Below, in pieces: positions 11,332 through 22,836 of a stretch of 64,000 nt of DNA. The notes beneath the pieces were generated by a model, which saw only the letters and a list, made by a program, of their open reading frames with translations, was not told the origin of the DNA and ran no database searches. The DNA is from Euphorbia lathyris (lineage: Eukaryota > Streptophyta > Magnoliopsida > Malpighiales > Euphorbiaceae), in assembly GCF_963576675.1 (NCBI RefSeq), contig NC_088917.1, positions 30,968,501 through 31,032,500 on the forward strand. The letters run 5' to 3'. Both the position numbers and the translations under genes were made by a program. Positions within the stretch are counted from its first letter, which is position 1; every line of letters starts with the position of its first letter.

Positions 11332-12531
11332 TTAAACATGTGTTCTGTGTGCAGGAAGACTTGCTGTCGCGACTGAGATTCTGAAAATCTCAGTCGCGAC
11401 AGGGGGTATAGGGGCAAGCTTGAATACATTGTTTTCCCCCGGTCTGGCCTCCGTAAGTCGCGGCTGAGATTTAGAGAATCTCAGTCGCGACAGAGAGATG
11501 TTCTCCCTGGCGTTCGACTGTTTTTCGTCCTCCTCGGTGGCATTCACATCAACATTCTCCTCTTCTTCTTCTTCTTCATCAAATTCCTCTTCATCCTCCT
11601 CATTATCATCTTGGGCACCTAAACCTTGAGAACCCGAGGCTTCACTACTCATCGTAGCAAAAACACGTCTCGTGCGATCCGCATAAGATATAAAAGCGGG
11701 TGGTCCCAAATTCTTCAATAAATTGGCCCTTTGAAGTGCCGAGAGATCCAATGATGGTAAACCAACATGAGGCATATTTTGATAATCCGCTAATTCACCT
11801 CGAGCGCCCAAAACAATACCGGTAATCAAATTACCCATAGGCACTTGCTTATTGCGGGACTTGGAAGCTCGAACTAAATTAGTAAATATCATCTCAATAC
11901 TATCAATTGTCAAACCCTTAAAAATAGCATCAAACACAACCAAATCACGAACTTGCACTTTTGAACTTTTAACCCGACCAAATAAGGAGAATGATAAAAA
12001 CTTGTGAAAGAAGAATACACAATCATCCTTAATTAGCTTACTAGATGTATTCTTTGGACTAAAAACATCTAAACCGGTTAAAGAATTCCAAACCGTGTGT
12101 GAATCAAAAGGCTTTGGCTTCGAATAAAAATTGCGAGTAGGAAAACCAAACCAACGGTTCATGGCCGCATAATTAACATCATAACGAACTCCATCACTCC
12201 GAAAAGAGATAACTCCTTTCTTCTTGTCATAGGTTAGAGTAACCAAAAACTCAATAATATGCGTTTTAAAACTAGGAAAACCCATACTAGCAAATCGTTT
12301 CCAACCAAGAACGGTAAGAAATTCATCAATACGCTCGGTAAAAGAAAGAGTATCTACCGTGTCGGTGTCAAGAAAAGGCATAGCCACGAACTCTACGAGG
12401 ACATTAGAAAACCGGCGATATTTGCGTCCTTCGGCTTCCGACGTGATATCGAACGGAGCGTCATATTGAACCCGTAATCTATTGATCTCGGTGGCCTTGG
12501 CTTTGTTTGCAACGGTCTTTTGTCTAGGCAT
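11332..12531 (-). CDS. ORF-B, accessory protein of Athila unit 2, fused into the LTR
   Basis: 399 aa, nearly identical to the unit 1 protein (for example N for K in LLKNLGPP), with the same LTR-encoded C-terminal tail of about 60 residues. Same accessory family and same uncertainty about function. The shared fusion junction shows that units 1 and 2 descend from one deleted unit. Confidence 0.75.
   Translation of the reverse strand: MPRQKTVANKAKATEINRLRVQYDAPFDITSEAEGRKYRRFSNVLVEFVAMPFLDTDTVDTLSFTERIDEFLTVLGWKRFASMGFPSFKTHIIEFLVTLTYDKKKGVISFRSDGVRYDVNYAAMNRWFGFPTRNFYSKPKPFDSHTVWNSLTGLDVFSPKNTSSKLIKDDCVFFFHKFLSFSLFGRVKSSKVQVRDLVVFDAIFKGLTIDSIEMIFTNLVRASKSRNKQVPMGNLITGIVLGARGELADYQNMPHVGLPSLDLSALQRANLLKNLGPPAFISYADRTRRVFATMSSEASGSQGLGAQDDNEEDEEEFDEEEEEEENVDVNATEEDEKQSNARENISLSRLRFSKSQPRLTEARPGENNVFKLAPIPPVATEIFRISVATASLPAHRTHV
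11364..11491. repeat. Two CTGAGATT palindromes in U3 of LTR 2
   Basis: Copies of the two palindromes at 1332-1459, with the same arms and mismatch. Confidence 0.9.
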
Positions 12532-13370
12532 ATTGTTTTGGTTTGTGAAATTAGGGTGAAAATAGATGAAATTTGGGTGAAATAGGTGAAAATAATATGA
12601 AAGGATGAAAGTTAGAATGAAAGAGAATGGTGGTGAATTGGGGAAGAAGATGAATAGGGTAAAAATTTATGGGGAAGATGAGTGAATCTTGTTATTGGGA
12701 AGAGAAAAGATGATTGATTGGTGTAAAAATAGGTGATATATATAGGTGTAAGTACGCTTACCCTTCCTCGCTAACCAATCTTTAATCAAAAAAATATAGG
12801 TGTAAGTAATAGGTATTGATTAGGATAGTTGAATAGGGTAGTAAATAGAGTAGGAATAGGAAAAGATGGTGAAAATTTCGCCCAATCCCGCACCTACATG
12901 TCGCAGGTCGCGACTGAGATTTTCAAAATCTCAGTCGTGACAGCAAGTAGGGAAGGGGCGAAATTTTGCCTAAAAAATTCTTCCTTCGCTGTCTCAACTG
13001 AGAATTCGAAATCTCAACTGAGATTCTGAAAAATCTGGGTAAAAGTGGGACTGTTTTTTATGATTTTAACACTTCAAAACCAATTCCTCTTAAAATTAAG
13101 TACCAAAAATATGAACATTAATCCCTGAAACTGAGATAAACAAAACTAAAAAATTAAATTAAAGGAAAACCAAAGGTTGTTCCTTAAGAAAAAAAAAAAG
13201 AAATAAACTAAACAATCAATGCACTTTTATTTATCATTTGTAAACAATACCATAATATACATCTACATAGAAACATTATAAAAACATAATTTACAAACAA
13301 GCACTCATATATATATTAAAAACAACAAACAGAAACACAAAAAATATATATATATATATCCCTAACTAAA
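12532..13370. other. Spacer between ORF-A and ORF-B, unit 2
   Basis: Noncoding counterpart of 2500-3337. It carries palindromes at 12907-12941 and 12991-13022 and an AT microsatellite near 13345-13358 that is one base longer than in unit 1. Confidence 0.75.
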
Positions 13371-14291
13371 TTACAGACGACGTGCATTGGCCCTTTTAAT
13401 CTTCGTTTGAACGAAGACTTGCCTCTCTGGTGCAGAAAGGAATGTTGGACCAGAACGGAAAACTCGTTTGACAAGTCCCTCGTTCTCTAAGAACTCGTAG
13501 TCTAAAATCGGGTATGGTTCTGTATTAGTCCAAGGAACAGAAATGGTTCCCTTGGCTCCTAAAATTATTCCACATATGATGTTGGCGAACCCAATCTTCC
13601 GTTTCTTCGAACGGGAAGCAGCAAGTAACCCCTCCATCAAAATCTTTGAGGAGTTAACTGAGTTGTCTTGGAAAATGTCGCCCAACACATAAAGATCAGT
13701 ATCTTTCACAACATTGCTACTGACTCGACCAAAAAGGCTATGACAGAGGAATTTGTGCAGATACAATATGGAATTAGAATTAATGGATTTGTTGAAGGCA
13801 ATACGTGGATTGAATTGCCAAAATCCTGTTAGCATCATCCATATATCTCTAGAAGTCATATCCCTTCCAGGATGGTGTTGAGTTGTGTCTCGGGGTGGAA
13901 ATCCAAACCAATTGTGAAGTTCTGGATAGCCAAAAGTAAATACCTTCCCCTCACAACGAAAACTGAGACGAACACGTCTCTTGTTGACGAATCGAACTGT
14001 GGAGAAAAATTCCAGAACCCAATTTCCAATAATAGGAAATTTCATATGAACAAATTTTGACCAACTCAAATTAGTCAAATAGCGATCAATGTCTTCGCTT
14101 ATCCCGAGTTCCTCGTTCAGAAACTCGTCCAGATACATCATGCCAAAGAACTGAGCATATCTGAATTGCATAAAACGTTTCCCCTCGTCATGGTTATAAA
14201 TGGGAAACCATGCTCCATATCTATCGGAGATATCAACTTTCTCTTTTCGAGAAGAATTTTGTTTTTGAATGTTCTTTAAAGACTTAGTCAT
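13371..14291 (-). CDS. ORF-A, accessory protein of Athila unit 2
   Basis: 306 aa, intact, differing from the unit 1 copy at only a few residues (M for T after GKRF, M for R in DIWMML, G for E in GAKGT). Retention of an open frame in all three ORF-A copies, while every Gag-Pol copy is broken, may reflect its shorter length or a later loss of function. The sequence alone cannot decide. Confidence 0.75.
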   Translation of the reverse strand: MTKSLKNIQKQNSSRKEKVDISDRYGAWFPIYNHDEGKRFMQFRYAQFFGMMYLDEFLNEELGISEDIDRYLTNLSWSKFVHMKFPIIGNWVLEFFSTVRFVNKRRVRLSFRCEGKVFTFGYPELHNWFGFPPRDTTQHHPGRDMTSRDIWMMLTGFWQFNPRIAFNKSINSNSILYLHKFLCHSLFGRVSSNVVKDTDLYVLGDIFQDNSVNSSKILMEGLLAASRSKKRKIGFANIICGIILGAKGTISVPWTNTEPYPILDYEFLENEGLVKRVFRSGPTFLSAPERQVFVQTKIKRANARRL

Positions 14292-14829
14292 GTTTGTGAT
14301 AGAAAAGAAAAATGAAGTCTGTAGGATTTGAGAACTTGAGAAAGAAATTTAGAAAGATGAAGTAAAATGGAAGAAGTCTGATCCTACAGGAATATATAAG
14401 AACTATAAGTGAAAGGTTATGTCTGTTAGAAAGAAATAGGTGTCAAAGTGATACCTCTTCGATTTAACTGACAGAAAATTTTGAAGAAAGAAGACTGTAA
14501 TCACTTACAGTTATTTCAAATGTAAAAAGACAGAAAATTTCTCAACTGAGATTTTCGGAATCTCAGCTGAGATTTCCAAATCCTGGAACATAGAAAATCT
14601 CAACTGAGATTTATGCATATATAATTTCTAAATAACACTCAACACTTAATGAAAATTTCATAACATGACTAAATTAAAATTTTAATGTGAACAAAACTCA
14701 TTTGTACTTAATGATAAATATATAAAAACAAAAATTAAAGTAAATAAATTAAAAAGAAAACAATAAATTAAAAAGAAAAAGAATGAAAATAAGAAAAGCT
14801 ATAAATTAAAAACATAAAAATCAAAGAAA
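14292..14829. other. Spacer between pol and ORF-A, unit 2
   Basis: AT-rich and noncoding, with the CTGAGATT palindromes at 14540-14612 as in unit 1. Confidence 0.75.
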
Positions 14830-17800
14830 TTAATTTTTATAAAATTTATCCACGGATTCAATTGCTTGAATAGGAGCTCCGTCGAAATAAATTTTGCAAC
14901 GATTACCATTGACCTTAAATCGGTCGCCATTAGACTTTTCTAGCTCCAGTGTTCCGTAATCAAATGTTTGAACAACCAAAAATGGTCCAGCCCATCTAGA
15001 TTTTAGCTTACCTGGAAATAATTTTAATCTAGAATTAAAAAGTAAGACCTTATCTCCAACATTAAAGTTTTTAATTTTTATTTTGGCATCATGCCACTTT
15101 TTAATTTTCTCCTTATAAATGCTCGCATTTTCATAGGACAAATAGCGTAATTCATCCAACTCGTTTAAGTCAAACAAACGCTTTTTCCCTGCGCTCTGCA
15201 AATCATAATTAAGGGTTTTTATAGCCCAATATGCTTTATGTTCTAATTCAACCGGCAAATGACAAGCTTTACCATAGACTAATCTATAAGGTGTCATCCC
15301 GATAGGTGTTTTAAATGCAGTACGGTATGCCCATAGTGCATCGTCAAGTTTATGTGCCCAGTCTCTTCTAAAAGACGAAACTGTTTTCTCAAGTATCCAT
15401 TTGAGTTCTCTATTTGAAATTTCTGCTTGACCATTCGTTTGAGGATGGTACGGTGTAGAGATACGATGGTGTACTCCGTATTTTTTCATAAGTGACTCAA
15501 AAGCTCTATTTACGAAATGGGTACCACCGTCGCTTACCATAACTCTAGGAACTCCAAATCGACAGAATATTGAATTTAAAAACTTAACAACTACTTTAGA
15601 ATCATTTGTCGGGGTTGCAATTGCTTCAACCCACTTTGAAACATAATCTACGGCTACTAATATATAATTTTTGCCAAAAGAAAGAGGAAAAGGACCCATG
15701 AAATCAATTCCCCATACGTCGAAGATTTCAACTTCCAAAATGTTCTTAAGAGGCATCTCATCTCTCCTTCCTATATTCCCTGTTCTTTGACATTTATCAC
15801 AGTGGAGAATAAATGAACGGACATCTTTAAACAGAGTAGGCCAAAAGAATCCGCATTCAAGTATTCTAGCTGCTGTTTTGCTTACGCTATTATGACCTCC
15901 GTAAGCGCTAGCATGACATTCTATCATTATAGAGTCATATTCAAACTCACTAACACATCTCCTAAATATTCCATCGCCGCATGTTTTTAACAAGAATGGA
16001 TCTTCCCAAAAATATTTCTTAACTTCTGAAAAGAATTTCTTCTTTTGCTGGTAAGTCAATCCATCTGGCACAACATGTGCAGCTAAGTAATTGGCTATAT
16101 CCGCATACCATGGAGTTATGACACTTTGTAATTGCATGAGATGTTCATCGGGAAAATCATCTCGAATACCTGATGTTTCACCGATGGGACCGTTTTCATC
16201 CTCAAGTCTTGACAGATGATCGACGACCAGGTTTTCAACTCCCTTTTTGTCTTTAATCTCAATGTCAAATTCTTGCAATAGTAAAACCCATCTAATAAGA
16301 CGTGGTTTTGCATCTTTCTTAGCAAATAAATATCGTAAAGCTACATGATCAGTATAAATAATAACTTTAGATCCTAACAAATAAGATCGGAACTTATCGC
16401 ATGCAAAAACTACTGCTAACATTTCTTTTTCAGTTGTGGTGTAATTTAGTTGTGCACCGGACAATGTGTGACTCGCATAATATATAACATGAAGTTTCTT
16501 ATCCTTCCTTTGACCTAATACACATCCTACAGCTAAGTCACTCGCATCACACATAATTTCGAAAGGTAGATTCCAATCGGGTTTTGATATTATTGGTGTA
16601 CTGACTAAAGCCGTTTTCAAAGTATTGAAAGCTTGTAAACAATCTTTATTAAAATCAAAAGTTGAATCGTTCATAAGCAAATTAGTAAGTGGTTTGGAGA
16701 TTACAGAAAAGTTCTTTATAAACCGTCTGTAAAAACCTGCATGACCTAAAAATGATCTTACTCCCTTAACAGTGGTTGGTGGGGGTAATTTTTCTATAAC
16801 TGAAGTCTTTGCTCTGTCCACTTCTAAACCTTTTTCAGAAATCTTATGACCTAAAACAATTCCTTCGTCTACCATGAAATGACATTTTTCCCAATTTAAT
16901 ACTAAATTCGTTTCCTCACATCTAGACAATACTTTATCTAAGTTTTGTAAACACGCATCGAAAGAATCTCCATAAACTGAAAAATCATCCATGAAAACTT
17001 CCATTATGTCTTCAATGAAGTCATTAAAAATTGCTGTCATACATCGTTGAAATGTTGCTGGTGCATTACATAGACCAAAAGGCATTCTCCTATATGCAAA
17101 TGTTCCGTAAGGACATGTGAAGGTTGTTTTATCTTGGTCATCCGGGTAAATGTAAATTTGAAAGAATCCGGAGTAACCGTCTAGGAAACAGTAAAATGCA
17201 TGACCGGCTATCCTTTTGATCATTTGATCAATGAAAGGTAGAGGAAAATGATCTTTCCTGGTTGCTTTGTTTAGGTTCCTATAGTCTATACAAACCCTCC
17301 AACCGGTGGTGGTTCGTGTAGGTATCATTTCACCTTCATCATTTCTTACAACAGTTATGCCTCCCTTTTTAGGTACACAATGGATTGGACTAACCCATTC
17401 ACTATCCGAGATCGGATAAATGATTCCATTGTCTAAAAGTTTAGTAATCTCATTTTTGACTACTTCTTTCATGTTCGGATTTAAGCGTCTTTGCCTATCC
17501 GCTTTAGGTGGCTTATCCTCTTCTAAGTGAATTCTGTGCATTACTATACTAGGATTAATTCCTTTTAGGTCTGAAATTTTCCATCCCATACTTCCTATCC
17601 TATTTCTAACAACTTCTTTCAATTTTTCTTCTTGATCGCTTGTTAATTTGTTAGAAATAATTATAGGTAGAGAATCGCCTTCGCCTAAGAAAGCGTACCT
17701 CAAATGACTGGGTAACTCTTTAAGTTCTAATTTAGGGGGTGTTACAATTGAAGGCGGAACTGGTCCATCTTCTCTAATCAAAGGCTCTGGGTCCTTATCA

Positions 17801-19607
17801 TCTAATTCCTCGTCTACTATAGGTTCAATTATTTCTTCACTTTGAATTACATCATTAACACATTTCTCGACTAAGTAAGTTTCATACAAGTGAATTCCTC
17901 CATAGGGTATTTCATCGCTTTGTTCATGTTAAACTCGACCTTATCTTCTCCTATCCTTAAAACTACCTTCCCTTCCGACACATCTACTAGAGCACGTCCC
18001 GTGTTCATAAACGGTCTACCGAAAATTAAAGGGCAATTTACATCATATGCAAAGTCTAATATAACAAAATCGGCAGGAAAAATAAATTTATCGACTTTGA
18101 CTAAAACATCTTCAATTATACCATACGGCCTTTTAGTGGTTTGATCCGCTAATTGCAAAACCATATTGGTACGTTTGATATCTTCTTCTAAACCTAACTT
18201 GTTAAAAATAGACAATGGCATTAAGTTTATACTTGCTCCTAAATCACAAAGACAACTTGGGAATTCAATATCTCCCAACTTACATGGAATAGTAAAACAT
18301 CCGAGATCCTTGAGTTTAGTGGGCAAATTACTTGATACTATTGAACTACAGTCTTCAGTTAACGAAATGGATGAAATTCCTTCCCAACTGATTTTCTTTG
18401 AAATCAAATCCTTTAAAAACTTACCATAGTTAGGAATTTGTGTGATTGCATCCATAAACGTCAAATTGATATGCAAATTTTTGAGTTTATCAAAAAACGT
18501 TAGAAGTTGTTTATCATAATCCTTATTTCAGACTTTGTGTGGAAAAGGTGGTTTGGGTGCAAAAGTTTTAGTACCTGTGTCAAATGGTGAAATATTTGTG
18601 TTTAAGATATCTTCTTTGGACTTTGGTAAATCATTTCCCGGTAATGTTACATCTTTGGGCATTTCAGGCCCTTGATAATTTTTTCCTGAACGAAAAGTAA
18701 TAGCCTTCACATGCGATAAAGCAGAAAATTGGGCTTGTAGCATCGCGACTGGATCAAGTTCAACTATACCCTTAACTGATGATGAGGTTGAGGATGATGG
18801 TTTTGCCACCGGCATATGTCCACGTTCCGCGGGCCACATACTACTGTTGATTGCCATTTCCTCCAAAAGTTCTCTCGCTTGGGCTGATGTTTTCTTCATA
18901 AATAGCCCTCCCGACATAGCATCTAATGAATCCCTAGTTGTAGGATTTAGTCCATTGTAAAATGTTTGCATTAAAAGTTCAGCGGGTAATTGGTGGTGTG
19001 GGCATAAACGTTGAAGTTCTTTAAAACGTTCCCAAGTTTCATAAAGGGTCTCATTATCATTTTGAGAAAAAGATGTTAACTCCTTTATGACTCTTGCGGT
19101 TTTTGCTAAAGGAAAATATTTCGATAAAAACGCTTGGGCTAATTATTCCCAAGTGGCAAAAGTTGCGGCTGGCATAGAAGTTGACCATTCTTTGGCTCGA
19201 TCCTTCAAAGTGAAAGGAAAGAGGCGAAGTTTGATTGCTTCTGCAGTCACATCTGGAATTTTAAAAGTGTCACAAATTTCTAGGAAATTTGTTAAGTGGG
19301 TGTTAGGATTTTCGTTAGGTAACCCGTAAAATATTACATTATTTTGCAACATATTAAGCAAAGCTGGCTTAATTTCAAATTGATTTGCGGTGATTCTGGG
19401 TCTAACGATACTATTGGTTACACCGGCCACACCTGGCCTAGCGTATTCCATAAGTGTTGGTGGGTCTGCCATTTTTTCTGGCTCGGTATGGGTTTTTACT
19501 GGGGTCTTATTTTTGTTTTTCTTATTTTTCTTGTTCTTCCTAATGGTTTTCTCAATTTCTGGGTCTATAGGGTCTGGTACAATGCCTGAACTTCGAGAAC
19601 TGCTCAT
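14830..19607 (-). pseudogene. Gag-Pol polyprotein of Athila unit 2 (deleted and frameshifted)
   Basis: Same protein as in unit 1, from an ATG at 19607. Lesions in reading order: TAA at 19143-19145 (shared with unit 1); an in-frame 486-bp deletion at 18710/18711 that removes the linker and C-terminal part of Gag; TGA at 18528-18530; and a 1-nt deletion near 17877 that shifts frame after protease. From 17889 to 14830 the RT, RNase H and integrase are open for about 1000 codons, with FMDD, the integrase zinc finger and the DDE residues in place. This is the best preserved Pol half in the array. Confidence 0.92.
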
Positions 19608-19775
19608 GAACCTGAAATCTTGCACGAACCGAAACTACCTACAAAACAGAATTTTGAAAAATAAATAAATTAGTAAATGAAAACTTTTAAATTATAAAAG
19701 TTAGAATAAATATGTTTAAACCTAGATTCGAAATAAAACACGAAAAATTTAAAATTTTGTCAAAATTTTTGGCGT

Positions 19776-19793
19776 TCCCCGGCAACGGCGCCA
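19776..19793 (-). promoter_or_regulatory. Primer-binding site, tRNA-Asp type
   Basis: Exact 18-base site next to LTR 3, serving unit 2. Confidence 0.85.
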
Positions 19794-20786
19794 AAAACTT
19801 GTTGAGCGATTTCCGCAAGTGCACGGTATACGCTTGTAGTAATAAAAGATATCGAACCCACAGGGAACGCTTTTTAACTAAAACTTTATCTAATTCGGTT
19901 TAATCACGTGTTTAGGTTTAATAAAAGAAATACGTTTAATTGATTGTATTGGTTTTGGTAAATTAGGATTAGATAGAAGGATTATATCGAGTTTAGAGAA
20001 CAATTCCGTTTTGGAATTTTGATTATAAAACAGATACTTCCGTAATTTGAATAAAATAGATTTTATTTTCATAAAGCAAAGTTAACAACTTTAACTTTGT
20101 GAGATTATGGACATGTAACAATATAATAATTTACTCAATTAAATGGCTTCGAACCATAGAAATCCCTCTAGCGTAGAGACGATTCCTACCTTAATCAAAC
20201 TAGTGTTTTACTTCTGATAAGCCGCGATCAGCGATCATGTCATCCATAAAAACTAAATTTGTTAAGTGTTCAACAAAGTTCTTATAAGAATAAGATGGAA
20301 TAGAACGTTTTAATAAAAACACCAATATATCATTTTGAAAATCATTTTGTCAGAACAATATCAAAATAACAACAGCAAGAATATATTGAATAAATAAGTA
20401 TATCATTAATTGAAATGTGAATTTTCACAAGTTAACAGAGAAGTAGAAACTTGGATAGCATTGTAACGAAGACTTTGAGATCCGGGTCGTCAATCTTTCT
20501 CTCAAACTTCGTAGGCTCGTCAAACCATATGCGCTTCAGCCGTCAATTCTTCTCGCTGGATCTTTGGAATAGAGACTGGTCTCGTCCACTATCAGAATGA
20601 AAACTAAACTAATACTGTGTTTATAACTAATCTAAATACAATTCGTGTACAGCACGATTGCTTACAGAAATGAAATCTAACTTTCTGATTCTTTTCTGAA
20701 TCAGAAAACTCTACATAACAACTTTCTTCTCTAATTTCTCTAACTTTTCCCAACATAACCAACCTTGATTTCTGAAATGGATCACT

Positions 20787-20794
20787 TATTTATA
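20787..20794 (-). promoter_or_regulatory. TATA box of LTR 3
   Basis: TATAAATA on the minus strand, 522 bp from the start of the LTR. Confidence 0.72.
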
Positions 20795-20909
20795 GTTGGT
20801 GAAAGGTTGTAAATGACGGGTCGTGTCTGCTGGTGAAGGATTGCTTTTATCCGAACGAACAGACGCGTTTTTACGAATTAAACATGTGTTCTGTGTGCAG
20901 GAAGACTTG

Positions 20910-21037
20910 CTGTCGCGACTGAGATTCTGAAAATCTCAGTCGCGATAGGGGGTATAGGGGCGAGCTTGAATACGTTGTTTTCCCCCGGTCTGGCCTCCGT
21001 AAGTCGCGACTAAGATTTTGAGAATCTCTATCGCGAT
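20910..21037. repeat. CTGAGATT palindromes in U3 of LTR 3, partly decayed
   Basis: The first palindrome (20910-20948) is kept apart from one change. The second (21003-21037) has lost pairing through changes such as CTAAGATT and CTATCGCGAT, mostly C-to-T type. Confidence 0.82.
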
Positions 21038-21318
21038 AGAGAGATGTTCTCCCTGGCGTTCGACTGTTTTTCGTCCTCCTCGAGCGTTCTTCTGACTGAT
21101 ATGCATTCTTGGTACGTTTTTAAGGTTTTTCGTCCATTTTAGCTCCGTTTTGGCTTCGTTTTTGCTCCTATTTGGATTTTACCAAATATTTAGGTACCTT
21201 GCATCAAAGAAGTAAATAAAGACGTAAAAGTATTCCAAATGAATATAATTAGCATGATTTTAATGTAAATTTAACGTATTTATATATGATATTTTAGGTA
21301 TATTTTGGGCTTAACAAA

Positions 21319-21331
21319 CTCCCACACTTAA
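21319..21331 (-). promoter_or_regulatory. Polypurine tract of unit 3
   Basis: Minus-strand TTAAGTGTGGGAG directly before the LTR start, where plus-strand DNA synthesis would be primed. A stem-loop (TTTTGCT / AGCAAAA, 21334-21354) stands beside it. Confidence 0.75.
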
Positions 21332-21674
21332 GCTTTTGCTAGTCCCGAGCAAAAATTTCACTGAATTTATTCTTTAATCAATCTCTTTATAAATAGAATA
21401 TATACCCATATATTCCTCTTTGAATTAGTTAAACCGAAAGATAAACTTTTCATGGTAAATTTATACGCAAGGTATCAAACTAGCTAGTGTAAAAGAGATA
21501 TATCATCCGTCTTGTATTTCAATTTTTATATTGAAGTATTCGGGACGGTGTAAGCACGCATGTTTCCGAATCTTTCGTCTCAAGGCATTTCTAAGCACAA
21601 AATTTCCTTTCCCAAACCTAAACTATTACAAATATGGATTTAAGGACTTAGGTTTAATATATTTGCTTAGTTAC

Positions 21675-21945
21675 GCCCAAGATAAGGGTGGTCTCGATCG
21701 TAACTTTATACGCATTTTATTTGCTTTCGTGTTCGTTTAAGAGGTACCGACCATGCCATGGGTGGACGCAATCGTTACTTAAAACTTTTAACACGTTTAA
21801 TTTTGCTTTAATTTTTTAACGTTCCTTTCATACCTCGACCGTGATAAGGGTGGTCGCAATCGTGGCCAAAAGTAAACGGTACTTAATTTTCTTCCCTTTC
21901 ATACCTCGATTGTGATAAGGTTGGTCTCAATCGTGGCCAAAAGTT
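21675..21945. repeat. Degenerate tandem boxes, GTGATAAGGGTGGTCGCAATCG type
   Basis: Four diverged copies at roughly 21677, 21750, 21838 and 21907. The last two also share the flank CATACCTCGA and the tail TCGTGGCCAAAAGT. Spacing is about 70-90 bp. Confidence 0.65.
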
Positions 21946-22606
21946 AAGAATACGACTACTTGATTTAATATGAAAATAAAATTGGGAAAGAAAAATAGCA
22001 CATTCATCCTATATTGACTTGAAATTCAACATGTATTATGGCTAAAGTTTCCTTAAAAACTTCAATTGGTTTTTAATGTAAGACGAAAAATAATATCGAG
22101 CTAAAAAGCTAAAGTTATTAGTTCGATTTATGCCTATAAACCTAATTGAAAATTGAAAATAGATTTATATTTATCATGAATTCATGATATAAAATAGAGA
22201 TTTGAAACTAAAGAAATTTTACTTATATACATTTACTCGAGACGTTTTTGATAAAATCGTATCGGAGATTTGTAAAAATATTTGTAAAAATATAGCCCGT
22301 ATAGAAATATTATTTCTATCAATAATGATAACCTTAAAATATGCTTAACATTATTTTGAAAGTTAAAGTGTTTGAAAACATATGAAATATTTTCTTTAAC
22401 AAAAATTTATCCTTTATGAAAAATTGCTATTATTTTTGAAAAATGTTGCACATTAATAAAAATGTTGCAATTGATTTGGCAAAATGTTGCATTTATATTT
22501 TACTTAAAATTGAATAACAATATGCATTTATACTTAAATAAATAGCATTCATTCTCATTCGTTGCATTCATTCGTACTTAAAATTAAAATGAATATGAAA
22601 TATCTC

Positions 22607-22619
22607 CTCCCACACTTAA
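22607..22619 (-). repeat. Second copy of the polypurine core
   Basis: TTAAGTGTGGGAG, the same 13 bases as the tract at 21319-21331, lying about 1.29 kb further inside the element. It could act as an additional plus-strand priming site. Confidence 0.6.
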
Positions 22620-22836
22620 TTTGGACCATGTCCTCATTGGTGCAAAAAGCGATAAAACACGAAAAATAGGACGAAAAAAAAACATACGAATTAGAAATGA
22701 AAAATAGAATACCATAACATTCAAACATTAATAATAAAGATAATTGTACCAAACATAAGTAAAAATATTGTACCAAACCGAATAAAACATAATAATAATA
22801 ACGAAAATGAGTTAAAGAGAGAAACGATAAAACCTA

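Larger units (their letters stand above)
10254..11536 (-). repeat. Athila LTR 2, truncated at its U3 end
   Basis: 1283 bp with the same truncation into ORF-B as LTR 1, so the two junctions are copies of one event. Its lower portion carries the variants of LTR 4 (for example AATTGGAAT near 10500 and AACAGTAAG near 10825) rather than those of LTR 1. Confidence 0.92.
19800..21316 (-). repeat. Athila LTR 3, full length
   Basis: 1517 bp, the same length as LTR 4. On the minus strand it starts TGTTAAGCCC and ends CTCAACA, the usual TG...CA form. It is followed at 21317 by the polypurine tract of unit 3, so it is the 3' LTR of unit 3 and the 5' LTR of unit 2. U3 is about 520 bp above the TATA box. 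Confidence 0.94.
21317..22836. other. 3' noncoding region of unit 3, absent from units 1 and 2
   Basis: About 1.5 kb without a credible gene. It contains the polypurine tract, four degenerate copies of a box like GATAAGGGTGGTCGCAATCG between about 21675 and 21945, and a second copy of the polypurine core at 22607-22619. Units 1 and 2 lost this region through the LTR to ORF-B deletion. Confidence 0.75.
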
